A DNA stretch of 64,000 bases from Blautia caecimuris (GTDB lineage Bacteria; Bacillota; Clostridia; Lachnospirales; Lachnospiraceae), in assembly GCF_024622975.1 (NCBI RefSeq), contig NZ_JANJZT010000001.1:1-64000 (forward strand), written 5' to 3'. The position numbers and the translations under genes were made by a program. Positions 24,701 through 32,726 of this stretch are shown here, piece after piece (within the stretch, counting starts at the first letter, position 1; each line of letters begins with the position of its first letter). The notes under the pieces were generated by a model. That model worked only from the letters and a program-made list of their open reading frames with translations, did not search any database and was not told the origin of the DNA.

Positions 24701-25577
24701 GGATCATGAAGAGGGAACCGTTGATGAAAACGGACTGTTCCATACAAACAGAGTTTATATCTGCAATCATAAGATTGCAAAGCCCCGTGTGTTTATTCCG
24801 GTATTCCCGGGAACAAACTGCGAGTATGACAGTACCCGCGCTTTTGAAAGAGCCGGAGCAGAGGTTGACGTGAAGGTATTTAAAAACCTGACAGCAGCCG
24901 ATATCCATGATTCAGTAGAAATTTTTGAGAAAGCTATCAGCCAGGCACAGATGATCATGTTCCCGGGCGGCTTCTCAGCAGGCGATGAGCCGGACGGCTC
25001 CGCAAAATTCTTTGCAACTGCTTTCCAGAATGCAAAGATCAAAGAAGCGGTTATGAAGCTTCTCAATGAGAGAGACGGTCTTGCGCTTGGTATCTGCAAT
25101 GGTTTCCAGGCTCTGATCAAGCTGGGACTTGTTCCTTACGGCGAGATCTGCGGACAGAAAGCAGATTCACCGACACTGACCTATAATACCATCGGACGCC
25201 ATATTTCCAAGATGGTTTACACAAAGGTTGTAAGCAATAAATCCCCATGGCTGCAGAAAGCAAAGCTTGGCGGAGTTTACTGCAACCCTGCATCTCACGG
25301 AGAGGGACGTTTTGTTGCAAATGACGAGTGGCTTGCGAAGCTTCTGGCAAACGGACAGATCGCTACTCAGTACGTAACTGCAGACGGCGAGCTGAGCAGC
25401 TCCGAGGAATGGAACGTAAACGGCTCTTACATGAATATCGAGGGTATTACAAGTCCGGACGGACGTGTTCTTGGTAAGATGGCTCACAGTGAGCGCCGTG
25501 ACAATGGTGTGGCTGTAAACATCTACGGAGAGCAGGATATCAGAATCTTCGAGTCCGGTGTAGAATATTTTAAATAA
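21777..25577 (+). CDS. purL: Phosphoribosylformylglycinamidine synthase, single-chain
   Basis: 1266 residues from ATG 21777 (AAAGGAG upstream; a longer in-frame extension back to 21681 runs into mrp and is rejected). It carries both PurL synthetase halves (NETHNHPTEIEPFGGAATC; GIGGKDSM-type motif at SIGGKDSMSGSF) and a C-terminal PurQ-like glutaminase with nucleophile near C1107 (LGICNGFQ). It converts FGAR, ATP and glutamine to FGAM in purine synthesis. Many Firmicutes split this into PurS, PurQ and PurL; the one-piece clostridial form is seen here, away from other pur genes. Confidence 0.95.
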   Translation: MSNVRRVYVEKKPAYAVQAKELKHEISSYLGIKSVTGVRVLIRYDVENISDEVFEKACRTVFAEPPVDELYQESFETAEDSRIFSVEYLPGQFDQRADSAVQCVQFLDENSQPIIRSATTYVIEGTVTDEEFEAVKHHCINPVDSRETGIEKPETLVNVFPEPEDVKIFDGFKDMAENDLKDLYDSLNLAMTFRDFQHIQNYFKGEENRNPSMTEIRVLDTYWSDHCRHTTFSTELTDVKFGEGDYKEPIEKTYEQYLNDREVLYKDRDDKFICLMDLALMAMKKLKSEGKLQDQEESDEINACSIVVPVDVDGKEEEWLINFKNETHNHPTEIEPFGGAATCLGGAIRDPLSGRTYVYQAMRVTGAADPTVSVKETLKGKLPQKKLVRSAAHGYSSYGNQIGLATGYVKEIYHPDYVAKRMEIGAVLGAAPRRAVIRENSDPGDIIILLGGRTGRDGIGGATGSSKVHTEASIEVCGAEVQKGNAPTERKIQRMFRREEVSCIIKKCNDFGAGGVSVAIGELAAGLRINLDKVPKKYAGLDGTEIAISESQERMAVVVDPKDVDKFLGFANEENLEAVPVAVVTEEPRLVLTWRDKEIVNISRAFLDTNGAHQETTVEVEIPNKEGCLLTDRQEVADIKEKWLETLSDLNVCSQKGLVEMFDGSIGAGSVLMPHGGKYQLTETQAMVAKVPVQKGNTNTVTMMSYGFDPYLSSWSPYHGAAYAVTESVARIVATGGDYRKIRFTFQEYFRRMTEDPKRWSQPFAALLGAYAAQMGFGLPSIGGKDSMSGSFNEIDVPPTLVSFAVDTGKLQDVVTPEFKKAGSRLVWLRAPKDAYQLPDYEGIMDQYGKLHEDMKEGRVLSAYALDRHGLADAVAKMAFGNGFGVKIEHNLDPRDFFAPGFGDLVLEVPADKVGSLSITYTVIGEVTADAKFSYGNAEISLEEAVKAWTGTLEKVFKTDSGENDGATAYFTAAKDHEEGTVDENGLFHTNRVYICNHKIAKPRVFIPVFPGTNCEYDSTRAFERAGAEVDVKVFKNLTAADIHDSVEIFEKAISQAQMIMFPGGFSAGDEPDGSAKFFATAFQNAKIKEAVMKLLNERDGLALGICNGFQALIKLGLVPYGEICGQKADSPTLTYNTIGRHISKMVYTKVVSNKSPWLQKAKLGGVYCNPASHGEGRFVANDEWLAKLLANGQIATQYVTADGELSSSEEWNVNGSYMNIEGITSPDGRVLGKMAHSERRDNGVAVNIYGEQDIRIFESGVEYFK

Positions 25578-25610
25578 ATTTTGACAGCTGATAAAGCGGC
25601 AAAATAAATA

Positions 25611-25658
25611 CAGGGGCCCGGCTCAGTCATTCATATGCGTGACTGAGCCGGGCCCCTG
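25611..25658. terminator. Bidirectional terminator between purL and tetR
   Basis: A perfect 19-bp stem: CAGGGGCCCGGCTCAGTCA (25611-25629) and its complement at 25640-25658, with T-rich flanks on both strands. The two genes converge here. Confidence 0.88.
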
Positions 25659-25664
25659 TTCTGT

Positions 25665-26192
25665 TCACAGCTCTGATTCCGGCGCCGGAAAAAATTTACG
25701 GGAAATGATCCGTCCCATTTCTTCTGGGGATTCCTTCATTCCGGTGTCCATCCATGAGAGAATGATGCCGCACAGACCAAAAGAAATAAAAATCTGACGG
25801 TAGTATTCGCTGCTGTCTGCGGTATTGATATCGTTGAATTTCAGGATCAGACGATTTAAAAGCAGAAGGGAAAGGTTTGCCCGGATCAGAGTCTGTACAA
25901 TATCCCGAATAGAATAAAAGAACTGGAAAAAACGAATGGAAAGCTCATGGGCGGAAGCGCTTTCTTTTTGGGGCTGTTTTTCGATCCATTCAGTCATCAG
26001 TTTGTCCAGCTTAAATTCAATGACATTTTCCTTTGAAGTAAAATTTCTGTAGTAGGTGATGCGGCTTACATTGGCAAGCTCTGTGATCTCCCGGACTGTA
26101 ATGGATTCGATGGATTTTGTGCGGAGCAGAATAAAAAGAGCGTCTGCAATGCATTCTTTCAGAAAGTCACTGGAATTTTTTTTGCGTCCCAT
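25665..26192 (-). CDS. TetR/AcrR-family transcriptional regulator
   Basis: 175 residues. N-terminal HTH (about 8-55) with TVREITELANVSRITYYRNF, typical of TetR proteins, then a helical ligand-binding and dimerisation domain. It is divergent from degV, with a candidate operator between them that overlaps the degV -10 element, so it probably represses degV. The ligand is unknown; DegV proteins bind fatty acids, so an acyl ligand is conceivable. Confidence 0.9.
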   Translation of the reverse strand: MGRKKNSSDFLKECIADALFILLRTKSIESITVREITELANVSRITYYRNFTSKENVIEFKLDKLMTEWIEKQPQKESASAHELSIRFFQFFYSIRDIVQTLIRANLSLLLLNRLILKFNDINTADSSEYYRQIFISFGLCGIILSWMDTGMKESPEEMGRIISRKFFPAPESEL

Positions 26193-26235
26193 TGATACAA
26201 TTTCCTCCGTTTTGTTTCATTTATAAGCAGGTTCA

Positions 26236-26270
26236 TTGATTTTTCGACGGAATATGATATAGTATGTTCC
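26236..26270 (+). promoter_or_regulatory. degV promoter with overlapping TetR-type operator
   Basis: TTGATT (26236-26241) and TATAGT (26258-26263) are 16 bp apart. A 22-bp imperfect palindrome at 26249-26270 (GGAATATGATA/TAGTATGTTCC, 8 of 11 positions matching) covers the -10, as expected for repression by the divergent TetR protein. Confidence 0.55.
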
Positions 26271-26344
26271 ACTGATACATTTGTAACATATATTTTAGAG
26301 AAACAGCGGAAACTTGTCAATCCGCTGAAGGAGGAAAACATATT

Positions 26345-27184
26345 ATGATGATCATAACGGACTCTGCTTCTGATATAACCAGACAGGAAGCTGAGGAAAT
26401 GAATATCCGTATTGTCTGGCTGAAAACAAAATTTTCTGACGGTGATTTTCCTTTGGAGACAGAAGAGGATTTTACACGCTTTTTTGAAAAGCTTGCCGCA
26501 GAAAAAGAACTGCCTGTTACAAGCCAGCCGTCACCGGAGGAATATCTGGCTCTTTATGAGGAAGCAAAGGAAAACTCGGAAGAGGTTCTTGTTATCACCC
26601 TTTCCAGCGGCCTCAGCGGAACTGTAAATGCGGCCAATGTGGCAAAGCAGATGAGCGAGTATGACAGGATCCATATCATAGATTCAGAACAGGCGATCAT
26701 TACTCAGCGTTTTCTGGTTCAGAGAGCTGTGGAAATGCGAGAGGCAGGAAAAACTGTTTCAGAGATTGTAGAAACCATTGAAGATGTGAAAAAGCGTGTG
26801 ACCGTATGCGGAATGCTGGATACCCTGACCTATCTGAAAAAGGGTGGAAGAATACCGGCAGCCCTGGCAGTTCTGGGAAATATGCTTCATATTAAGCCTG
26901 TTATAGAGCTGAAGGACAAAACCCTGACCATGCTGGGAAAAGCAAGAGGAAGAAGCGGAGGGATCAAGTATCTCTGGAAGGAATTTGAATCCTATGAGAT
27001 TGATGAAAACGAGCCGGTGTATTTTGGTTACACTTCAGACCGTGAGCTTGGGGAAAAGTTTATGAAGGATACCGTTGAAAAATACGGACTGAAAAATTAT
27101 CGGCTGTATCCGGTAGGCGGAATTATCGGTACTCATGTAGGTCCGGCCTGTGCGGCTATCAGCTTTGTAAAAAAATCTGTGTAA
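26345..27184 (+). CDS. DegV-family fatty-acid-binding protein
   Basis: 279 residues. The N-terminus (MMIITDSASDITRQEAEEMN), the TSQPSPEEYLALYEEA segment, TLSSGLSGTVNAA and the C-terminal GGIIGTHVGPACAAISF motif are diagnostic of DegV (FakB-like) proteins. These hold a fatty acid for phosphorylation by FakA kinase, feeding phospholipid synthesis. No fakA is adjacent. AAGGAGG lies before two consecutive ATG codons; either could be used. Confidence 0.93.
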   Translation: MMIITDSASDITRQEAEEMNIRIVWLKTKFSDGDFPLETEEDFTRFFEKLAAEKELPVTSQPSPEEYLALYEEAKENSEEVLVITLSSGLSGTVNAANVAKQMSEYDRIHIIDSEQAIITQRFLVQRAVEMREAGKTVSEIVETIEDVKKRVTVCGMLDTLTYLKKGGRIPAALAVLGNMLHIKPVIELKDKTLTMLGKARGRSGGIKYLWKEFESYEIDENEPVYFGYTSDRELGEKFMKDTVEKYGLKNYRLYPVGGIIGTHVGPACAAISFVKKSV

Positions 27185-27190
27185 AGTACG

Positions 27191-27219
27191 TTGACAAACG
27201 GAAATCCAGTGGCTATAAT
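27191..27219 (+). promoter_or_regulatory. Promoter of thrS
   Basis: TTGACA (27191-27196) and TATAAT (27214-27219), both consensus, are 17 bp apart. Transcription enters the T-box leader. Confidence 0.9.
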
Positions 27220-27225
27220 GAAAAA

Positions 27226-27506
27226 GAACTTAGTTGAATAGATTTAACACGCTGACGAGAAGAGTAGACTGTGGACTGTTGCAGAGAGAAGCATATTTGG
27301 TGAAAGTGCTTTAACAGGAATCAGTTGAAGACCACCTCTGAGTGATCCTAATCCGGTCCGGTGATACCGTTATCATCAAAAAAGAGGCTGAGTCCCCGGA
27401 ATTATTTTATTCATGAAGAAATCCCGGTGATTTGGCAATCAGGGTGGAACCACGGGCAGAGAATCTCGTCCCTTACAGTGCGCAGGCATTGTAAGGGGCG
27501 TTTTTT
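27226..27506 (+). promoter_or_regulatory. T-box riboswitch controlling thrS (tRNA-Thr)
   Basis: The leader carries the T-box set: K-turn region GACGAGAAGAGTAGA, GGTGAAAG, the T-box AGGGTGGAACCACG (27441-27454) and a terminator whose arms CGTCCCTTACA (27468-27478) and TGTAAGGGGCG (27490-27500) precede TTTTTT. The specifier is probably ACC at 27331-27333 (GAAG-ACC-ACC), a Thr codon, matching the gene. Uncharged tRNA-Thr should stabilise the antiterminator and turn on thrS. Confidence 0.93.
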
Positions 27507-27616
27507 ATTATAAAAAGTCCCGTACAGCGGCACGGAGTAATCGACTTTTATAATAGTATAAAAGCGAAGAAAGTCCCGTAACAGTGGTTGAAAATAAAAA
27601 GAAAAGGAGAAAAATC

Positions 27617-29542
27617 ATGATCATTACTTTAAAAGACGGATCAACAAAAGAGTATGCTGAAGCAAAATCAGTTATTGAGATTGCTTCCGATATCAGTGAA
27701 GGTCTTGCACGCGTAGCATGTGCAGGTGAAGTGGACGGAGAGGTTGCAGATCTTCGTACAGTGATTGACAGAGACTGTGAGCTGAATATCCTCACCTTTG
27801 ACAGTGAAGGCGGCAAAGGAGCATTCCGTCATACCACTTCCCATATTATGGCTCAGGCTATCAAACGCCTTTTCCCTGAGGTGAAGCTTGCAATTGGACC
27901 GTCTATTGAGGATGGATTCTATTATGATATTGACAGTGATGAGCCCATTACAGCAGAAGATCTTCCGAAGATCGAGGCTGAGATGAAAAAAATCGTAAAA
28001 GAAAACCTGGCCATTACCAGATTTACAAAACCGAGAGCAGAGGCCATTGAATTTTTTAAAGAAAAAAATGAACCGTATAAGGTAGAGCTTATTGAGGATC
28101 TTCCGGAAGATTCTGAGATCAGCTTCTATCAGCAGGGAGAGTTTGTGGATCTCTGCGCAGGTCCTCATCTGATGACAACAAAGCCGGTAAAAGCATTTAA
28201 GCTTACCAGCCTTGCAGGAGCCTACTGGAGAGGCAGCGAGAAGAACAAAATGCTTACCAGAATCTACGGAACCTCCTATACCAAAAAGGCAGATCTTGAA
28301 GAGTACATCACCCGTATGGAGGAAGCCAAAAAACGTGACCACAGAAAGCTTGGAAAAGAGCTTGGCCTGTTTATGATGAAAGAAGAGGGACCGGGCTTCC
28401 CGTTCTTCCTTCCAAAGGGTATGGTTCTGAAAAATACTCTGCTTGACTACTGGAGAGAGATCCATAATAAGGCAGGATATGTGGAGATTTCCACACCGAT
28501 CATGCTGAGCCGCCATCTCTGGGAGACTTCAGGCCACTGGGATCATTACAAAGAAAATATGTATACAACTGTAATTGACGAGACTGATTTTGCCATTAAG
28601 CCAATGAACTGCCCGGGAGGTATTCTTGTATACAAATCTGAACCACGTTCCTACAGAGATCTTCCTCTGAGAATGGGAGAGCTGGGACTGGTTCACCGTC
28701 ACGAAAAATCCGGTCAGCTTCACGGCCTGATGCGTGTGCGCTGCTTTACTCAGGATGATGCTCATATCTTTATGACACCGGAGCAGATCCGTGACGAGAT
28801 CAAGGGCGTTGCCAGACTGATCGACAGTGTATATCAGCTTTTCGGCTTCAAATATCATGTTGAGCTGTCCACCCGTCCGGAGGACTCCATGGGAAGCGAT
28901 GAGGACTGGGAGATCGCAACAGAGGGCTTAAGAGGAGCTCTTGACGATCTGGGACTTGACTATGTGGTAAATGAAGGCGACGGCGCATTCTATGGTCCGA
29001 AGATCGACTTCCATCTGGAGGATTCCATTGGAAGAACATGGCAGTGCGGTACTATTCAGCTTGACTTCCAGCTTCCGCTGCGCTTTGAATGTGAATATAT
29101 CGGAGCTGACGGCGAGAAGCATCGTCCGATCATGATCCATCGTGTTGCTTTTGGTTCTATTGAAAGATTTATCGGTATTCTGATCGAGCATTTTGCAGGC
29201 GCATTCCCAACATGGCTTGCTCCTGTACAGGTAAAAGTTCTTCCGATCTCTGAGAAATATATGGATTATGCAAACAAGGTTATGAATGATCTGAAGGATG
29301 CAGGTATCCGTACAGAGATCGACGACCGTGCAGAAAAGATCGGATATAAGATCCGTGAGGCACGTCTTCAGAAGATTCCGTACATGCTTGTGGTAGGCGC
29401 AAAGGAAGAGGAAGAAGGAAAAGTTTCTGTCCGCAGCCGTTTCATGGGCGATGAAGGAGCAAAAGATCTCAATGAGTTTATTGATTCTGTAAAAGAAGAG
29501 ATCAAAAACCGCGAGAACAGAAAAGTTGAAGTAACAGAATAA
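27617..29542 (+). CDS. thrS: Threonyl-tRNA synthetase
   Basis: 641 residues from ATG 27617 (AAAAGGAG upstream; the in-frame start at 27584 lacks a site). Domains in order: TGS (1-60), editing domain (to about 225, HTTSHIMAQAIKR and the ADLCAGPH-like VDLCAGPHL), class II catalytic core with MNCPGG, motif 2 VHRHEKSGQLHGLMRVR and motif 3 HRVAFGSIERFIG, then an anticodon-binding domain. Full length, cytoplasmic. Confidence 0.96.
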   Translation: MIITLKDGSTKEYAEAKSVIEIASDISEGLARVACAGEVDGEVADLRTVIDRDCELNILTFDSEGGKGAFRHTTSHIMAQAIKRLFPEVKLAIGPSIEDGFYYDIDSDEPITAEDLPKIEAEMKKIVKENLAITRFTKPRAEAIEFFKEKNEPYKVELIEDLPEDSEISFYQQGEFVDLCAGPHLMTTKPVKAFKLTSLAGAYWRGSEKNKMLTRIYGTSYTKKADLEEYITRMEEAKKRDHRKLGKELGLFMMKEEGPGFPFFLPKGMVLKNTLLDYWREIHNKAGYVEISTPIMLSRHLWETSGHWDHYKENMYTTVIDETDFAIKPMNCPGGILVYKSEPRSYRDLPLRMGELGLVHRHEKSGQLHGLMRVRCFTQDDAHIFMTPEQIRDEIKGVARLIDSVYQLFGFKYHVELSTRPEDSMGSDEDWEIATEGLRGALDDLGLDYVVNEGDGAFYGPKIDFHLEDSIGRTWQCGTIQLDFQLPLRFECEYIGADGEKHRPIMIHRVAFGSIERFIGILIEHFAGAFPTWLAPVQVKVLPISEKYMDYANKVMNDLKDAGIRTEIDDRAEKIGYKIREARLQKIPYMLVVGAKEEEEGKVSVRSRFMGDEGAKDLNEFIDSVKEEIKNRENRKVEVTE

Positions 29543-29551
29543 AAAGAACAG

Positions 29552-29592
29552 GACTGCTGAAATTCCGTAAAAAGGAATCAGCAGTCTTTTTC
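29552..29592 (+). terminator. Terminator of thrS
   Basis: GACTGCTGA (29552-29560) pairs with TCAGCAGTC (29578-29586) around an ATTCC/GGAAT inner stem, followed by TTTTTCC. Confidence 0.88.
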
Positions 29593-29649
29593 CATATGAA
29601 AAGAGCAGTATATTCTTACTGTTCATGGAAGCAGAAAGGAAGATGGGCA

Positions 29650-30420
29650 ATGACAAAAGAAATTCAGATCAGAGAAGTACGTATCGGAAGCGGTCAGCCG
29701 AAAATATGTGTGCCAATGACCGGAAAAGACCGGTCAGCGCTGCTTGAGGAGGCAGGCAGAATCAGGGATATAAAAGCGGATCTGGCGGAATGGAGAGCTG
29801 ACTTTTATGAAGGGCTTTCTCATGAGGAAAGCCTTCCGGACATGCTCAGAGAGATTAGAAATGCATTGGGAGAGATACCGCTTATTTTTACCATCCGCAC
29901 TGTTTCAGAAGGCGGAAATGCGGAAATTTCTGAAAAGGAATATGAAAAATATACACTGACAGCAGCAGAAAGCGGAAATGCAGACCTGATCGATATAGAG
30001 TATTTTTCTCATGAAAATGTTTCAGAGCTGATCCGCAGGATTCAGATGACCGGAGCGAAAGTGATTGCCTCAACCCATGATTTTGAAAAAACGGATGACA
30101 GTAAAACGCTGAAAAACCGATTTATCGACATGGACGCATCCGGGGCAGACATTCTGAAAATGGCAGTGATGCCGCAGAGATTTGAAGATGTCGCTGATCT
30201 TATGCAGGTGACCAGCGAGGTCACAGAAGAGTATACAGAAAAGCCTGTGATCGCCATGTCCATGGGAAATCTGGGTTCCATGAGCCGCATTGCAGGAGAA
30301 AATTTCGGTTCTTCCGTAACCTTTGCCACAGTAGGAAAGGCGTCTGCGCCGGGACAGTTTCCGGTGGAAGAGCTTCGGATGATGATGAATGCTCTTCACA
30401 AAAAGAACGTAGAGGATTAA
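29650..30420 (+). CDS. aroD: 3-dehydroquinate dehydratase, type I
   Basis: 256 residues from ATG 29650 (AAAGGAAG upstream). The class I aldolase-type barrel is shown by EWRADFYE, FTIRTVSEGG, the catalytic His in ASTHDF and the Schiff-base Lys in DILKMAVMP. It converts 3-dehydroquinate to 3-dehydroshikimate. Type I dehydratases are reversible and serve either the shikimate pathway or quinate use; other aro genes are absent here. Confidence 0.93.
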   Translation: MTKEIQIREVRIGSGQPKICVPMTGKDRSALLEEAGRIRDIKADLAEWRADFYEGLSHEESLPDMLREIRNALGEIPLIFTIRTVSEGGNAEISEKEYEKYTLTAAESGNADLIDIEYFSHENVSELIRRIQMTGAKVIASTHDFEKTDDSKTLKNRFIDMDASGADILKMAVMPQRFEDVADLMQVTSEVTEEYTEKPVIAMSMGNLGSMSRIAGENFGSSVTFATVGKASAPGQFPVEELRMMMNALHKKNVED

Positions 30421-30439
30421 TCAGAATTATCTCGGCTTA

Positions 30440-30515
30440 TGTCGAACCTCAACGAGAAATTATGGGAATCTGTTTCCCGGTTTTGACAAATTACGCACCC
30501 CCTGTAACCTATAAT
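30440..30515 (+). promoter_or_regulatory. spoIIG-type promoter: 0A boxes and wide spacer
   Basis: TTGACA (30483-30488) and TATAAT (30510-30515) are both consensus but 21 bp apart, too far for ordinary sigma-A. The B. subtilis spoIIG promoter has the same oddity (22 bp) and depends on phosphorylated Spo0A. Here TGTCGAA (30440-30446) matches the 0A box, and TTTGTCAA (complement of 30483-30490) overlaps the -35, also as in spoIIG. Spo0A control is therefore inferred with fair confidence. Confidence 0.8.
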
Positions 30516-30564
30516 GAACTCACTTACCAAAGTGAGGGAATGACAGGTCATAGGGGGCTTTTTT
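30498..30564 (+). terminator. Terminator hairpin enclosing the spoIIG promoter start site
   Basis: CCCCCTGT-A-ACCT (30498-30510) pairs with AGGT-C-ATAGGGGG (30545-30557) with one G-T pair and one mismatch, followed by TTTTTT (30559-30564) that abuts the spoIIGA ATG. The left arm includes part of the -10 and lies before the start point, so only read-through RNA from aroD can form the hairpin. The right arm AGGGGG is also the ribosome binding site. An inner CTCACTT/AAGTGAG hairpin lies at 30519-30536. Confidence 0.65.
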
Positions 30565-31413
30565 ATGTATGGAGAAATATACATAGATGTTGTCTTTGTG
30601 ACGAATCTTCTGATGGACTATATTGTTCTGCGGATTACAGGAAGACTTCTGAGACTCAGGACAAACCGGTGGAGATATCTGGCAGGAGGCGCGGCGGGAG
30701 CTTTTTTTTCCTGCCTGATTCTATATCTTCCTTTTGAGAAAAATCTGCTCATGGGAATTTTTCTGCACGGCGCCTGCGCTTTTCTTATGCTCAGGATCGC
30801 TTTCTGCATCAGGAAGGGAAGTCTGCTGGCAAAAGCAATGGTCATGCTGTATCTGACTGCGTTTCTTGCAGGAGGATTCTGGGAGGCAGTGTCAAAAAAC
30901 GGAATTACGCTTCCTGCATTTCTGATTTTTGCTTTTGCCACCTATATGGGCATCGGGGCGCTGGTCTGCGCGGCAGATTCTGCCAGAAGTCTGAGGAAGA
31001 ATATCTACCCTGTAACCCTGAGCTATCAGGGAAAAGAACAGTCTGCTTACGGGTTTTATGACACAGGAAATCTGCTCAGTGATCCGGTAAGCGGAGAACC
31101 GGTTTCGGTTGTGAAACCTGAAATTCTGGAGACCATGCTGTCAGAGGACCTGATAGACAGACTGAAGAACCTTTACGAGAATCCGGGGGAGCTGAAAAGT
31201 ACAGAGATTGCCGGACTGAAGCCCCACTATCTGTCCTGCCGTACGGTAGGACAGGCAGAAAAGCTGATGCTGGCGGTTACATTGGAGAATCTTTGTATCC
31301 ATACTCCCGCAGAAGAGGTTCGCATATCAAGGCCTGTGCTGGCCCTGGCTTTTGAACCCTCCGCTTTGGGAAAGGAATACAAGGTACTGTTGAATTCCAG
31401 ATTATTGCATTAG
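30565..31413 (+). CDS. spoIIGA: SpoIIGA, pro-sigma-E processing aspartic peptidase
   Basis: 282 residues: five or so N-terminal TM helices (to about 150) starting MYGEIYIDVVFVTNLLMDY, then a cytoplasmic aspartic protease-like domain with YGFYDTGNLLSDPVSGEPV, whose DTGN holds the catalytic Asp. It cleaves pro-sigma-E in the mother cell after a SpoIIR signal from the forespore. It is followed after 15 nt by sigE, the conserved arrangement. Confidence 0.95.
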   Translation: MYGEIYIDVVFVTNLLMDYIVLRITGRLLRLRTNRWRYLAGGAAGAFFSCLILYLPFEKNLLMGIFLHGACAFLMLRIAFCIRKGSLLAKAMVMLYLTAFLAGGFWEAVSKNGITLPAFLIFAFATYMGIGALVCAADSARSLRKNIYPVTLSYQGKEQSAYGFYDTGNLLSDPVSGEPVSVVKPEILETMLSEDLIDRLKNLYENPGELKSTEIAGLKPHYLSCRTVGQAEKLMLAVTLENLCIHTPAEEVRISRPVLALAFEPSALGKEYKVLLNSRLLH

Positions 31414-31428
31414 GAGGGGCATATAATT

Positions 31429-32160
31429 ATGAACAGATCAGCAGCAGGCGTCAGTTATTACCCGTTTCAGATGATTCAGAGGATGGTTCTTTCAAGACCG
31501 AGAGAGCTGTACTACATTGGTGGAAATGATATTCTTCCGGCACCGCTGGAGCCGCAGAGGGAAGCCTATGTCATCAGTAAGCTGGGAACAGAACAGGATA
31601 AAGATGCAAAAGCGCTTCTTATTGAGCACAATCTAAGACTGGTGGTGTATATTGCCAAAAAATTTGACAATACAGGAGTTGGGGTGGAGGATCTGATCTC
31701 CATTGGGACCATTGGGCTTATTAAAGCAATTAATACCTTTAATCCTGTAAAAAAGATCAAGCTGGCAACCTATGCTTCGCGATGCATTGAAAATGAGATC
31801 CTGATGTATCTGCGCAGGAACAGCAAGACAAAGCTGGAGGTTTCTATTGATGAACCGCTGAATGTTGACTGGGACGGGAATGAATTGCTGCTGTCTGATA
31901 TTCTGGGAACGGATGAGGACGTTATCTCCCGCAGGCTGGAGGATGAAGTGGAGATCACACTTCTGGGAAAAGCAATTAACAAGCTGACGCCCCGGGAGCA
32001 GACGATCATCCGTCTCAGATTTGGACTGAACAGTGCCGAGGGAAAGGAAAAAACTCAGAAGGAAGTGGCTGATCTTCTGGGGATTTCCCAGTCATATATT
32101 TCAAGGCTGGAAAAAAGAATTATGAAAAGACTGAAAAAGGAAATTGTAAAATATGAATAA
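31429..32160 (+). CDS. sigE: RNA polymerase sporulation sigma factor sigma-E (pro-form)
   Basis: 243 residues with a pro-sequence of about 30 residues; the cleavage region [13 protein letters not shown] is visible. Region 2 ([40 protein letters not shown]) and region 4 ([15 protein letters not shown], helix-turn-helix [20 protein letters not shown]) are complete. Mother-cell-specific sigma factor. AGGAGGGGC precedes the ATG. In many spore formers sigG follows directly; here it does not. Confidence 0.96.
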   Translation: MNRSAAGVSYYPFQMIQRMVLSRPRELYYIGGNDILPAPLEPQREAYVISKLGTEQDKDAKALLIEHNLRLVVYIAKKFDNTGVGVEDLISIGTIGLIKAINTFNPVKKIKLATYASRCIENEILMYLRRNSKTKLEVSIDEPLNVDWDGNELLLSDILGTDEDVISRRLEDEVEITLLGKAINKLTPREQTIIRLRFGLNSAEGKEKTQKEVADLLGISQSYISRLEKRIMKRLKKEIVKYE

Positions 32161-32245
32161 GGTCTGTCAGTGAAGGTAAAGGTTCACAGGACTCTGTATA
32201 TTTTTGGGGAATCCGTGCATACTGAAAGAAAAAGGAGAGTGTGGC

Positions 32246-32677
32246 ATGAACGCAAATACAGAGCTTTTGAATTTTATTTATCAGAATTCACAGATGGGAG
32301 TGGATACCGTAAGGCAGCTTATGGATATTACTGAGAACGCAGATTTTCAGAAGCTTCTCAGTGAACATCTGGAGGGATACCAGAAAGTCCACGAAAAGGC
32401 ATGGCGGATGCTGAATGAAAATGGTTATGATGAAAAAGGCCTGAGTGCTTTTGAAAAAATCCGTACGTATCTTATGGTCAATATACAGACTATGAAGGAT
32501 CATTCCGCATCCAATATAGCTGCGATGCTGATACAGGGAAGCAGTATGGGGATCACAGAAGCCCTGCAGAAGCTGAACCGGTATGAAGGAGAAACAGAGA
32601 AGGATATCAGAAAGCTGATGGAGGAACTGAAAAAGTTCGAGGAAAGAAATATTGAAGAGCTGAAGGCGTATTTGTAG
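32246..32677 (+). CDS. Conserved helical protein of unknown function, in the sporulation block
   Basis: 143 residues from ATG 32246 (AAAAAGGAG upstream). It is predicted all-helical, with helices separated near residues 25, 55 and 95, like a four-helix bundle of the ferritin-like or DUF2383 type, but no metal-ligand pattern (paired ExxH) is clear. No signal peptide or TM. It lies between sigE and cwlD, so a sporulation role is possible; this is inference from position only. Confidence 0.7.
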   Translation: MNANTELLNFIYQNSQMGVDTVRQLMDITENADFQKLLSEHLEGYQKVHEKAWRMLNENGYDEKGLSAFEKIRTYLMVNIQTMKDHSASNIAAMLIQGSSMGITEALQKLNRYEGETEKDIRKLMEELKKFEERNIEELKAYL

Positions 32678-32726
32678 ACAAAAGTAAATATATATTTAGA
32701 GAGAAGTGGTTTAAGGATGTATTTAC

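Noticed and set aside
23169-24908. Long minus-strand open frame of 579 codons
   Set aside because: It lies antisense to purL, is Cys/His/Ser-rich as expected from reverse-complemented codons, has no ribosome binding site and no family features.
27515-27580. Direct repeat AAGTCCCGTA (27515 and 27571) between the T-box terminator and thrS
   Set aside because: Short and unaccompanied by other signals; possible coincidence or leader duplication, not enough for a claim.
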